From positions 34,972-98,971 of the forward strand of contig DATLKN010000061.1 of NCBI GenBank assembly GCA_035538335.1: a stretch of DNA of 64,000 nt, written 5' to 3'. The first letter of the stretch is position 1. Each line of letters opens with the position of its first letter. Below the pieces are notes generated by a model, which saw only the letters and a program-made list of their open reading frames with translations, did no database searches and had not been told where the DNA came from. This DNA comes from AP-15 sp035538335. GTDB lineage: Bacteria; Pseudomonadota; Alphaproteobacteria; ATCC43930; CGMCC-115725. The translations under genes were made by a program, and so were the position numbers. Shown here piece after piece: positions 8,440-16,898 of the stretch.

Positions 8440-9837
8440 ATGAGCTACACGCACACCATCGGCGGCACGCGCTACCGGTTTCCCGATCTGAAGACGCTGC
8501 TCGCCCGCGCCAGCCCGAAACGCTCGGGCGACATGCTGGCCGGCCTGGCCGCCGCCGACATGACAGAGCGCGCCGCCGCGCAATGTGCGCTGGCCGAGCT
8601 GCCGCTCGCCCGGTTCGCGCAAGAGCCGCTGATCCCGTATGAGGAGGACGAGGTCACGCGCCTCATTCTCGACGGCCGGGACGAGACCGCGCTCGCGCCG
8701 GCCGCGCATCTGACGATCGGCGGCTTCCGCGACTGGCTGCTTTCCGACGCGGCCGATACGGCGGCGCTCTCCTCCCTCGCCCCCGGCCTGATGCCGGAAA
8801 TGGCGGCCGCCGTCTCGAAGATCATGCGGCTGCAGGATCTCGTCGCAATCGCCGCCAAATGCCGCGTCGTCACCCGCTTCCGCAACACGATCGGGCTCGA
8901 CGGCCGGCTCTCGACGCGGCTGCAGCCCAACCATCCGACCGACGATCCGCGCGGCATCGCGGCTTCGATCCTCGACGGGCTGATGCTGCATTCGGGCGAC
9001 GCCGTCATCGGCATCAACCCGGCGACCGACAGCCTCGACGGCTATATCAAGCTGACGCGGCTGCTCGACCGGCTGCGGCTGCGGCTCGGCATGCCGGGGC
9101 AGGGCTGTGTCTTGGCGCATGTGACGACGGCGATCGCCGCCATCGAGCGCGGCGCGCCCGTCGATCTCGTCTTCCAGTCGATTGCCGGCAGCGAGGCGGC
9201 GAACCGCAATTTCGGCGTCGATCTTGGCCTCTTGCGCGAGGCGCGCGAGGCGGCATTGTCGCTGCGGCGCGGCGAGATCGGCCAAAACGTCATGTATTTC
9301 GAGACGGGGCAAGGCAGCGCGCTGTCGGCCGGCGCGCATCACGGCGTCGATCAGCAGACGATGGAGGCGCGCGCCTATGGCGTCGCGCGGGCCTTCGCGC
9401 CGCTGCTCGTCAACTCGGTCGTCGGCTTCATCGGCCCCGAATACCTCTATGACGGCAAGGAGATCGCCCGCGCCGGGCTCGAAGACCATTTATGCGGCAA
9501 GCTGCTCGGCCTGCCGATGGGCTGCGATGTCTGCTACACGAACCACGCCGAGGCCGACCAGGACGACATGGACGCGCTCTTGACATTGCTCGGGGTTGCC
9601 GGCTGCACCTACATCATGGGCGTGCCGGGGGCCGACGACGTGATGCTCGGCTACCAGAGCACTTCGTTCCACGACGCGCTCTATCTGCGCCGCCTGCTCG
9701 GGCGCCGGCCGGCGCCGGAATTCGAGGCCTGGCTCGTGGCGAAGGGGCTCGCCGACGCCGCCGGCAACCCGACCCTGCCGGAGAAGCCCGGCGCCCTGCC
9801 GCGCCCACTCTTGCCGGCCCTCGACGCAATCGCATGA
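8440..9837 (+). CDS. eutB: Ethanolamine ammonia-lyase large subunit
   Basis: 465-residue catalytic (TIM-barrel) subunit of the adenosylcobalamin-dependent lyase that converts ethanolamine to acetaldehyde and ammonia. Characteristic stretches are FRNTIGLDGRLSTRLQPNHP, which lines the substrate pocket, GINPATDS, VDLVFQSIAGSE, YFETGQGSALSAGAHHG and PMGCDVCYTNHAEADQDD. Length fits the family (about 455-465). The ATG at 8440 begins the conserved N-terminus MSYTHTIGGTRYRFPDLK. It overlaps eutC by four bases. No eutA, eutE or microcompartment shell genes are present, so this is the short, shell-less arrangement. Confidence 0.96.
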   Translation: MSYTHTIGGTRYRFPDLKTLLARASPKRSGDMLAGLAAADMTERAAAQCALAELPLARFAQEPLIPYEEDEVTRLILDGRDETALAPAAHLTIGGFRDWLLSDAADTAALSSLAPGLMPEMAAAVSKIMRLQDLVAIAAKCRVVTRFRNTIGLDGRLSTRLQPNHPTDDPRGIAASILDGLMLHSGDAVIGINPATDSLDGYIKLTRLLDRLRLRLGMPGQGCVLAHVTTAIAAIERGAPVDLVFQSIAGSEAANRNFGVDLGLLREAREAALSLRRGEIGQNVMYFETGQGSALSAGAHHGVDQQTMEARAYGVARAFAPLLVNSVVGFIGPEYLYDGKEIARAGLEDHLCGKLLGLPMGCDVCYTNHAEADQDDMDALLTLLGVAGCTYIMGVPGADDVMLGYQSTSFHDALYLRRLLGRRPAPEFEAWLVAKGLADAAGNPTLPEKPGALPRPLLPALDAIA

Positions 9838-10607
9838 GGAGGAGCGCTTCCGCCTGGCCGGCGCTCAGGCGCGCGACGCCGGCCCGCATCGGCCTCGGCC
9901 GCAGCGGCGCCGGATTGCCGACCGCGGCTTATCTCGATTTCCAGCTCGCGCATGCGCTGGCGCGCGATGCGGTGCAGGCCGCGCTCGCGACGCAGGCGAT
10001 CATGGCCGAGCTTGCCGCCGCCGGCCTCGCGGCGGTGGCGTTGCGCTCGCTGGCCGCCGACCGCGCCACCTACCTGCGCCGGCCCGATCTCGGCCGGCGG
10101 CTCGACGACGCCTCGCGCCATATCCTCGCCGACCGCCCGGCGGCGGACCCGGCGATCGCCTTCGTCGTCGCCGACGGGCTCTCGGCGAGCGCGGTCAACA
10201 CGCAGGCTGTGCCGCTCTTGCGCGCGACGCTCGCGGCCTTGGGGCCGCTCGCGATCGCCCCCGTGTCGGTCGTCGAAGGCGGCCGGGTGGCGATCGGCGA
10301 CGAGATCGGCGGCATCCTCGGCGCCGACCTCGCGGCCGTCTTGATCGGCGAGCGGCCGGGCCTCAGCGCGCCCCATTCGCTCGGCGTCTACCTCACCTGG
10401 CAGCCGGCCCCGGGGACGCTCGACGCGGCGCGCAACTGCATCTCGAACATCCGGCCCTCGGGACTGCCGGTCGCCGAAGCGGCGGAGACGCTCGCCCGGC
10501 TGATCGCCGGTGCGCGGCATCACCGCACGACCGGTGTCGGGTTGTCGGGGCTCTTGTGCGCGGACGGCCGCATCCAGATTGCTTCGTCGCTTCGCTCCTC
10601 GCAATGA
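9834..10607 (+). CDS. eutC: Ethanolamine ammonia-lyase small subunit
   Basis: 257-residue cobalamin-binding partner of EutB. Family features are GRSGAGLPTAAYLDFQLAHA near the start, VVADGLSA, ARPG-type ERPGLSAPHSLGVY and NCISNIRP. The ATG at 9834 overlaps the eutB stop (ATGA). The last eleven residues (IQIASSLRSSQ) and the stop codon are encoded by one arm of a family A palindromic repeat, so the natural C-terminus seems to have been replaced or extended by repeat invasion. The catalytic core is complete, so I expect a working subunit. Confidence 0.93.
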   Translation: MRRSASAWPALRRATPARIGLGRSGAGLPTAAYLDFQLAHALARDAVQAALATQAIMAELAAAGLAAVALRSLAADRATYLRRPDLGRRLDDASRHILADRPAADPAIAFVVADGLSASAVNTQAVPLLRATLAALGPLAIAPVSVVEGGRVAIGDEIGGILGADLAAVLIGERPGLSAPHSLGVYLTWQPAPGTLDAARNCISNIRPSGLPVAEAAETLARLIAGARHHRTTGVGLSGLLCADGRIQIASSLRSSQ

Positions 10608-10652
10608 CGTCGTTTTTTGGGGTGTCATTGCGAGCGAAGCGAAGCAATCTGA
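10575..10652. repeat. Family A palindromic repeat, inverted pair overlapping the eutC 3' end
   Basis: Two inverted copies separated by a short T-rich spacer (CGTCGTTTTTTGGGGTG). They could fold into a long near-perfect stem in RNA. The left arm codes for the EutC C-terminus and stop; the right arm lies 29 bases before the acyl-CoA synthetase start. It might attenuate transcription between the two genes. Confidence 0.85.
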
Positions 10653-10680
10653 TGCATCGACGGACTGCGGACGGGTAAGA

Positions 10681-12291
10681 ATGCTGCGGCGCGGCCAGAG
10701 CTACGAGGAGGTGTATCGCGGTTTCCGCTGGGAATTGCCGGCGCGGTTCAACATCGGGACGGCGGTGTGCGATGCGCACGCGACCGGGGAGAACCGGCTC
10801 GCGCTCCTTTACGAAGCGCCCGACGGCAGCCTCGCCCGCTTCGGTTTCGACGAGCTGAAGCGGCTCAGCAACCGCTGCGCCAACATGCTCGAGGGGCTGG
10901 GCGTCAGGCGTGGCGACCGCGTCGGCGTGCTGTTGCCGCAGCGCCCGGAGACGGCGATCGCGCATATCGCGATCTACAAGCTGGGCGCGGTCGCGCTGCC
11001 GCTCTTCACCCAGTTCGGCCCGGACGCGCTCGAGCACCGCCTCGCCGACAGCGGCGCCAAGGCGCTCGTCACCGACGGCGAGAATCTGGCGAAACTGCCG
11101 GCGGGGCTCTCCGATCTCGAAACGATCCTCGTCGTCGAGGGCGATCCCGGCGGGCATCGGCTGTTCTGGCCGAGCCTGGAACGCGCCTCCGACGCCTTCA
11201 CCCCCGCCGCGACGCAAATCGACGACCCGGCATTGATCATCTACACCTCCGGCACGACGGGCAAGCCGAAGGGCGCATTGCACGCGCAGCGCGTGCTGCT
11301 CGGGCATCTGCCGGGGGTCGAGCTGCCGCACGATTTCTTTCCGCAGCCGGGCGATTTTTACTGGACGCCGGCCGACTGGGCGTGGATCGGCGGCCTCCTC
11401 GACGTGCTGCTGCCGAGCCTTTATTTCGGCGTGCCGGTCCTCGCCCATCGCGCCCAGAAATTCGACCCCGAGGAAGCCTTCGCACTGATGGCGCGGCACG
11501 GCGTCAGGAACGCCTTTCTGCCGCCGACGGCGCTGCGGATGATGCGGCAGGTGGCTTCTCCCCGCGAACGCTTCGGGCACCGGCTGCGCTCGGTCGCGAG
11601 CGGCGGCGAGTCGCTGGGCGAGGACATTCTCGGCTGGTGCCGCGAAGCGTTCGGTTGCGATGTCAACGAGTTCTACGGCCAGACCGAGGCCAATCTCTTG
11701 GTCGGCAATTGCGCCTCGCTCTTTCCGGTGCGCCCCGGCTCGATGGGCCGCGCGATCCCCGGCCACCGCGTCGCGGTGGTCTCGCCCGAGGGCGAAGCAT
11801 GCCGGCCCGGCGAGACCGGCGTCATCGCCGTCGCCCGCCCCGACCCGGTGATGTTTCTCGGCTACTGGAACAATGCTGCGGCAACGGCGGCGAAATTCAA
11901 GGGCGACTGGTGCCTGACGGGCGATACCGGCATCGCCGACGAAGAGGGCTACATCTGGTACAAGGGCCGCGAGGACGATCTGATTTCGAGCGGCGGCTAT
12001 CGCATCGGCCCGACCGACATCGAGGATTGCCTGTTGAAGCATGAGGCCGTGCTGATGGCGGCGGTCGTCGGCGTGCCCGACAAATTGCGCGGCGAGATCG
12101 TCCGGGCCTTCATCGTCGCGAAGCCCGGGGCCGCGACCGGCCCGGCGCTGGCCGAGGACATCCGCCGCTTTGTCGGCGAGCGCCTCGCGCACTACCAGCG
12201 GCCGCGCGACATCGTTTTCGTCGCGGCATTGCCGCTGACCGCGACCGGCAAGATCCTGCGCCGCGAACTGCGCGCAGCCGAGGGAGGGTGA
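10681..12291 (+). CDS. AMP-dependent acyl-CoA synthetase (AcsA-like)
   Basis: 536-residue adenylate-forming ligase that activates a carboxylic acid through acyl-AMP to acyl-CoA. Motifs are the P-loop YTSGTTGKPKGA (about residue 186), NEFYGQTEAN, LTGDTG with YIWYKGREDDLI, and the catalytic Lys in TATGKILRREL close to the C-terminus. It is most like acetyl/medium-chain acyl-CoA synthetases of the AcsA type. Upstream in-frame sequence is repeat DNA, so the ATG at 10681 is preferred. Its position behind eutBC suggests it could activate acetate formed from ethanolamine-derived acetaldehyde, but substrate and link are inferred. Confidence 0.88.
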   Translation: MLRRGQSYEEVYRGFRWELPARFNIGTAVCDAHATGENRLALLYEAPDGSLARFGFDELKRLSNRCANMLEGLGVRRGDRVGVLLPQRPETAIAHIAIYKLGAVALPLFTQFGPDALEHRLADSGAKALVTDGENLAKLPAGLSDLETILVVEGDPGGHRLFWPSLERASDAFTPAATQIDDPALIIYTSGTTGKPKGALHAQRVLLGHLPGVELPHDFFPQPGDFYWTPADWAWIGGLLDVLLPSLYFGVPVLAHRAQKFDPEEAFALMARHGVRNAFLPPTALRMMRQVASPRERFGHRLRSVASGGESLGEDILGWCREAFGCDVNEFYGQTEANLLVGNCASLFPVRPGSMGRAIPGHRVAVVSPEGEACRPGETGVIAVARPDPVMFLGYWNNAAATAAKFKGDWCLTGDTGIADEEGYIWYKGREDDLISSGGYRIGPTDIEDCLLKHEAVLMAAVVGVPDKLRGEIVRAFIVAKPGAATGPALAEDIRRFVGERLAHYQRPRDIVFVAALPLTATGKILRRELRAAEGG

Positions 12292-12292
12292 G

Positions 12293-13078
12293 ATGCCGAA
12301 CCTGACGACGCAGCAGAAGGCCGAGCGCATCGTCGCCCTCTTCCGCGAGCGGCGGCAGACGGACGTGCTGCCGCGCGAACTCTATCCGGCGGATCTGGAG
12401 GACGCCTACGCGATCCGCACGCAATTCCAGGCGATCGAGGAAAAGGGCGGGCGCGGGCCGATCGCCGGCTGGAAGATCGCGATCACGACCAAGGTCATGC
12501 AGGAACTCTGCGGCATCGACGAGCCCTGCTATGGCGCGATCTTCGAGAGCGAGGTCTTTCGCCGGAGGGCCGAATTGCGCGCCGCGGACTATTGCAGGCT
12601 CGGCATCGAGACCGAGATCGCGGTGCGGCTCGGCGCCGATCTGCCCGAGGGCGGCAGCCGCGCGGCGGTCGGCGAGGCGGTCGAGAGCGCGATGGCGGCG
12701 ATCGAGCTGATCGAGGATCTGCGCTACGACTACAAGCGGATCGAGGCGCCGGCGATCGTCGCCGGCAATGCCTGGAACGCCGGCATCGTGCTCGGCGAAC
12801 CGCAGCGCCATTGGCGCGCGCTCGACCTCGCGACCGTGCGCGGCAGCCTGCGCATCAACGGCCACGAGGTTGGCACCGGCCTCGGCGGCGACGTCATGGG
12901 GCATCCGCTCAACGCGCTCTCCTGGCTCGCCAACAAGCTCGCCGCCGCCGGCACGCCGCTGCGGGCCGGGATGGTGGTGATGACGGGCAGCATCGTCTCG
13001 ACGCGCTTCCCCGTCGTCGGCGACGAGGTCGAGGTCGAGATTTCGGGGCTCGGCCGCGCCGGTCTCGCGCTCGCCTGA
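12293..13078 (+). CDS. FAH-family 2-keto-4-pentenoate hydratase/decarboxylase-like protein
   Basis: 261-residue protein of the fumarylacetoacetase-like hydratase family (MhpD, HpaH, DmpH types), metal-dependent cytoplasmic enzymes that hydrate or decarboxylate 2-oxo-dienoic acids. GWKIAITTKVMQ, the metal-binding IETEIAVRLG stretch with IELIEDLRYDYKR, and NAWNAGIVLG are the recognisable blocks. It starts one base after the acyl-CoA synthetase stop, with GGAGGG overlapping that gene's end as a ribosome-binding site, so both are in one operon. No ring-cleavage dioxygenase is nearby, so the physiological substrate is open. Confidence 0.82.
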   Translation: MPNLTTQQKAERIVALFRERRQTDVLPRELYPADLEDAYAIRTQFQAIEEKGGRGPIAGWKIAITTKVMQELCGIDEPCYGAIFESEVFRRRAELRAADYCRLGIETEIAVRLGADLPEGGSRAAVGEAVESAMAAIELIEDLRYDYKRIEAPAIVAGNAWNAGIVLGEPQRHWRALDLATVRGSLRINGHEVGTGLGGDVMGHPLNALSWLANKLAAAGTPLRAGMVVMTGSIVSTRFPVVGDEVEVEISGLGRAGLALA

Positions 13079-13148
13079 AGGGCTTGACAGCAGCGCCCGC
13101 CGCGGTTTCGGTAGCGCCCGTCGTTATCGGCAAGACCAGGGGAATGAA

Positions 13149-13787
13149 ATGGCGCACCCGATCGTCTACGGGCCGGCCGGCAGCACCTATGTATGGAGCG
13201 CGCGCCTCTCTCTCGCCGAAAAGGGCGTGGCGCACCAGCTCGTACCGGTGCCGTTCGGCGCCCATCGCGAGCCCGAGCACCTGGCCCGTCACCCCTTCGC
13301 CAAGGTGCCGGCCTTCGAGCATGACGGTTTCATGCTGTACGAGACGCAGGCGATCATGCGCTATGTTGACGAGCGCTTCGCCGGCGCGCCGTTGCAGCCC
13401 GAGGACGTCTTCGAATTCTCGCGCATGAACCAGCTGATCGGCATCGTCGATGCCTATGCCTGGCCCGCGATCGCCGGCGGCGTGCTCTTCAACCGCATGC
13501 TGCGGCCGCGCCTGTTGGGCGAGCCCCCCGACGAGGCGGCGATCGCCGCGGCGCTGCCGCAGGCCCGGCTCTGCCTCGCCGAGATCGACCGGCTGATGGA
13601 AGACAACCCGTTTCTCGCCGGCGAGCACCTCTCGCTCGCCGATCTGATGGTGTTTCCGCTCTTCTATTATTTCGCCCGCGTGCCGGACGGCGAGGCGCCC
13701 TTCGCCGAGCATCCGAAATTGAAGGCCTGGCTCACCCGCATCGACGGCCGCCAGAGCGTCGCCGTGACCCGACCGGAGGGCGGCTGA
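13149..13787 (+). CDS. Glutathione S-transferase family protein
   Basis: 212-residue GST. The N-terminal thioredoxin-like domain has the cis-Pro block KVPAFEHDGF and the glutathione-contacting ETQAIMRYV; the C-terminal helical domain includes the N-capping LAGEHLSLADLMVFP. It lies 70 bases behind the hydratase gene on the same strand and may be part of its operon. It could serve a glutathione-dependent isomerisation or conjugation step in the same pathway, which is inference. The gene is followed by a palindromic repeat. Confidence 0.85.
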   Translation: MAHPIVYGPAGSTYVWSARLSLAEKGVAHQLVPVPFGAHREPEHLARHPFAKVPAFEHDGFMLYETQAIMRYVDERFAGAPLQPEDVFEFSRMNQLIGIVDAYAWPAIAGGVLFNRMLRPRLLGEPPDEAAIAAALPQARLCLAEIDRLMEDNPFLAGEHLSLADLMVFPLFYYFARVPDGEAPFAEHPKLKAWLTRIDGRQSVAVTRPEGG

Positions 13788-13795
13788 TTATCGCC

Positions 13796-13856
13796 GTCGT
13801 CCCGGCGCGGCCGGGACCCACCCCTGCCGTGGATACCGGCCTGCGCCGGCATGACA
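13796..13856. repeat. Palindromic repeat, family B
   Basis: Arms GTCGTCCCGGCGCGGCCGGG and CCGGCCTGCGCCGGCATGAC flank a short spacer between the convergent GST and hydrolase genes. Relatives occur at about 26.35, 38.84, 49.19 and 58.74 kb. It may act as a bidirectional terminator here. Confidence 0.8.
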
Positions 13857-13909
13857 ATAAAATTGTGGCTCCTCTCGCTATAACCGGCGACGGCCGAGTC
13901 GCCTGGACC

Positions 13910-14707
13910 CTATAGGAATCCGAGCACCGCCTCGCAGAAGGCGGGCGGGTTCTGCTCGAACATCGCGTGGGTCGCGCGGGGGATCGTCGCGACCTTCGCT
14001 CCCGGGATGTGCGCGGCGAGCGCCCGCAGGATGACCGGCAGCGAACCCTTCGTCAGCGCACCGCCGACCAGCAGCGTCGGAACCCGGATCGATTCCGCGT
14101 CGGCGCGGCTATAGGGCGCTCGCGCCTCGTTGATCTGGCCGAGCAGCGTGAAGGCGTTGTCGCGCAATTCCTGCTTCGCCGCCGCGGAGAGAAGCCGCCA
14201 GCCGCCCGGACCTTCGATCGAGTCGATATTAGATTCGAGGCCGCCATCGATGTCGCCGGCGGCGACCTTCTCTGCTGCCGCCACAAAATTGGCGCGCAGC
14301 GGCGGCAGCGAACCCGGCGCGGCGAGGGTCTCGTCGAGGTCGCCGCCGGGCTCGACGAGAATGAGCTTGCGCAACAGGTCGGGGCGCTGCTGCGCGACCC
14401 GGAAGGCGATGTGCCCGCCGCGCGAATGGCCGAGGAGATCGACCGGCCCGAGGCCGAGCCCCTCGATGAAGGCGATCGTGTCGGCCACATGCCGGGCAAT
14501 CGTGAAGTCGCCGCCCCTGCCGTCCCAATGTTCGGGGAAGAAATGCCTGAGGCTCGGCGCGATGACGCGGCGGCGGCGCGACAGCGGCCCCAGCACGCCC
14601 GACCACACGCGGAAATCGCACAGCGTCCCGTGCACGAGGACGAGCGGGATGCCCTCGCCGACCTCGATATAGGCCATGTCGTAGCCGTCGATGCGAATGT
14701 GCTTCAT
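13910..14707 (-). CDS. Alpha/beta hydrolase
   Basis: 265-residue alpha/beta-hydrolase fold protein, probably a cytoplasmic esterase or thioesterase-like enzyme. The oxyanion-hole motif LVHGTLCD is near residue 25, the nucleophile elbow GHSRGG near 93, the acid is likely in the VPTLLVGG region, and the catalytic His is in RATHAMFEQNP near the end. It overlaps the CitE-like gene upstream by four bases (ATGA), making it the third gene of a CoA-transferase/lyase operon. The substrate is unknown; hydrolysis of an ester or CoA intermediate of that pathway is plausible. Confidence 0.85.
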   Translation of the reverse strand: MKHIRIDGYDMAYIEVGEGIPLVLVHGTLCDFRVWSGVLGPLSRRRRVIAPSLRHFFPEHWDGRGGDFTIARHVADTIAFIEGLGLGPVDLLGHSRGGHIAFRVAQQRPDLLRKLILVEPGGDLDETLAAPGSLPPLRANFVAAAEKVAAGDIDGGLESNIDSIEGPGGWRLLSAAAKQELRDNAFTLLGQINEARAPYSRADAESIRVPTLLVGGALTKGSLPVILRALAAHIPGAKVATIPRATHAMFEQNPPAFCEAVLGFL

Positions 14708-15603
14708 TCCACCCTCTTCGCTTCGCGCACGGCTATCGCGTTCTCGCGCTCGACGAGCAGGCGGGCGCGCTCGACGACGGGCACGTCGATCATCTTGCCG
14801 TCGACGGTGACGGCGCCGACGCCGCGCGCCAGCGCCTCGTCATAGGCGGCCAGCACCCGGCGGGCGTGGTCGAGCTCCGCCGCGCCGGGCCGGAATTCCT
14901 GATTGAGGATCGCGACCTGGCTCGGATGGATGACCGAGGCACCGACGAAGCCGAGGCGGCGCGAGCGGCGCACCGTTTCGCGGAAGGCGTCGAGATCGCG
15001 GAAATCGGCGACCGTGCCGACAAAGCCGAGCGGCATGATGCCGGCGGCGCGCGCGGCGAAGACGCAGAGCTGCTTCGGCATGAAGAGGGCTTCCGCCTCC
15101 GGCAGCATGCCGGCCGAGAGCGCGAAATCCTCGGCCCCGACATTGAGCCCGACGAGGCGCGGATGGGAGCGCGCGATCTCGGCGATGCGGAAGATCGCCG
15201 CCGCGCTCTCGACCATCGCGATGAGCCGCGTCGCGCCGACGCTCATGCCTTTCTCGGTCTCGACCTCGTCGAGGATTTCGGCCAAGAGCCGCACATGCTC
15301 GGCGCTCTCGGTCTTCGGCAGCGCCAAGGCCGCGACCCCCGGCCCGACCGCCGCCTCGATGTCGCGCACCGCCATGCGCAAGGGCCGGTTGATGCGCACG
15401 ACGACGTCGGCCCCGCCTTTCGAGACGAGCGCGGCGGCCTCGTGCACGAGGGTGCGGGCGCGCTGCTTTTCCGAAGCGGCGACGCTGTCCTCGAGGTCAA
15501 GGATGATCGCGTCGACCCCGCGCCGCGCCGCGCCTTCGACGAAACGGCGCTCGGTCACCGGCACGAAGAGCAGCGAGCGCCAGACCGGTGGCGCGGCATT
15601 CAT
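14704..15603 (-). CDS. CitE-like HpcH/HpaI aldolase/citrate lyase family protein
   Basis: 299-residue TIM-barrel lyase of the citrate lyase beta-subunit/malyl-CoA lyase family. It shows the Asp-Leu-Glu-Asp motif (LDLEDSVA), the phosphate/CoA-contacting RINRP, the metal ligand Glu in MVESAAAI and the metal ligand Asp in VGAEDFAL. Such enzymes cleave 3-hydroxy-acyl-CoAs such as malyl-CoA or citramalyl-CoA. It overlaps the class III CoA transferase upstream by ATGA and the hydrolase downstream by ATGA. Pairing of CoA transfer with C-C cleavage fits citramalate, itaconate or a related branched diacid, but the substrate is inferred. Confidence 0.87.
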   Translation of the reverse strand: MNAAPPVWRSLLFVPVTERRFVEGAARRGVDAIILDLEDSVAASEKQRARTLVHEAAALVSKGGADVVVRINRPLRMAVRDIEAAVGPGVAALALPKTESAEHVRLLAEILDEVETEKGMSVGATRLIAMVESAAAIFRIAEIARSHPRLVGLNVGAEDFALSAGMLPEAEALFMPKQLCVFAARAAGIMPLGFVGTVADFRDLDAFRETVRRSRRLGFVGASVIHPSQVAILNQEFRPGAAELDHARRVLAAYDEALARGVGAVTVDGKMIDVPVVERARLLVERENAIAVREAKRVE

Positions 15604-16838
15604 CGGCTCGCCTCCCGGTCGAGGCCGAGAACGCCTTCGCGCTCCAGGCCTTCGAGGGCGGCGCGGTCGAGGCCGAGGCGGGCCAATATCTCGGCCGTGT
15701 GCTCGCCGAGGCGCGGCGCCGGGCGGCGCAAACGGCCGGGCGTCGCGGAGAGCCGCGGGATGACGTTGTGCATCGGGATCTGCCCCATCGCCTCGTCCGG
15801 CACATCGACGAGGATCTCGCGCGCCCGCACGTGGCTGTCGGCGATGAACTGGTCGATGTCGTAGACCGGCGCGGCGGTGACCTCGGCCGCCTCGAAGGCG
15901 GCCATGTTCTCCTCGAGCGTCCGCGCGGCGATGAATTCGACGATCGGCGCCTCGCATAGGGCGGCGTTCCGCACGCGGTCCGAATTCGTGCGAAAGCGCG
16001 GGTCCGCGATCATGTCGTCCCGGCCGATCGCGCGGAAGAGCCGCTCCGACATCGCCTGGATCGAGGCGGAGATGCCGATATAGCGCCCGTCCTTGGTGCG
16101 GAAGACGTTTCGGGGCGAGGTCGTCTCAGAGCGGCTGCCGGTGCGCTCGCGAACTTCGCCCGAGAGGCGAAAGGCCGCCGCCTCGGTGGCGATGAACGAG
16201 AAGAGCGGGTCGAGCAGCGGCAGGTCGATGATCTGGCCGCGGCCGCTCTTCTCGGCTTCGCGCAGCGCCACCATTGTCGCGAAGGCGCCGTAGAGCCCGG
16301 CCACCATGTCGGCGAGCGCGGTCGGCGGCAACACCGGCTCGCGGTCGGCGAAACCGGTGCGCGCGGCATAGCCCGACATGCTCTCGACGAGGGTGCCGAA
16401 GCCCGGCCGGTCGCGGTAGGGGCCGTCCTGGCCCCAGCCGGAGACGCGCACCAGGACGAGGCGGGGGTTGTCGCGAAAGAGGCGCTCGGGGTCGAGCCCC
16501 ATCGCCTCGAGCGTGCCGGGGCGGAAATTCTCGATCAGCACATGCGATTTCGCGATCAGCTCGCGCAGCAATTCGCGGCCGCGCGCGGCGCGCAGGTTGA
16601 GGGCGAGGCTCTTCTTGTTGCGCGAATAGAGCTTCCAATGAAGACTGACGCCAGCCGTCTGCCAGGCGCGCAGCGGGTCGCCTTTTTTCAGGTCCTCGAC
16701 CTTGACCACCTCGGCGCCGAAATCGGCGAGCTGCAGGCTCACCATGTTGCCCGAGACGAGACGCGACAGATCGATGACGGCGACGCCGTCGAGCGGGCAG
16801 GCGGCCTCGGGATCGAAGGATTTGCGGGGCAGGCTCAT
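15600..16838 (-). CDS. CaiB/BaiF class III CoA-transferase
   Basis: 412-residue family III CoA transferase. GVAVIDLSRLVSGNM marks the N-terminus, NKKSLALNLR and ENFRPGTLEAMG follow, and the catalytic Asp lies in LADMVAGLYGAFA near residue 170. Length is typical (about 400). These interlocked dimers move CoA between carboxylic acids through a mixed anhydride. It is first in the three-gene operon with the CitE-like lyase and hydrolase, and begins 60 bases after fdhE on the same strand, so read-through from the formate dehydrogenase operon is possible. Confidence 0.9.
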   Translation of the reverse strand: MSLPRKSFDPEAACPLDGVAVIDLSRLVSGNMVSLQLADFGAEVVKVEDLKKGDPLRAWQTAGVSLHWKLYSRNKKSLALNLRAARGRELLRELIAKSHVLIENFRPGTLEAMGLDPERLFRDNPRLVLVRVSGWGQDGPYRDRPGFGTLVESMSGYAARTGFADREPVLPPTALADMVAGLYGAFATMVALREAEKSGRGQIIDLPLLDPLFSFIATEAAAFRLSGEVRERTGSRSETTSPRNVFRTKDGRYIGISASIQAMSERLFRAIGRDDMIADPRFRTNSDRVRNAALCEAPIVEFIAARTLEENMAAFEAAEVTAAPVYDIDQFIADSHVRAREILVDVPDEAMGQIPMHNVIPRLSATPGRLRRPAPRLGEHTAEILARLGLDRAALEGLEREGVLGLDREASR

Positions 16839-16898
16839 CGGCGGCGGCGTCCGGCTCGGGGAAGACGGCGCAAGCTTATCGCCGGGCGAGGCGGCCTG

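Noticed and set aside
8395..10652. CRISPR array
   Set aside because: The repeats are palindromic, irregularly spaced and dispersed over the whole window, with no regular spacers and no cas genes.
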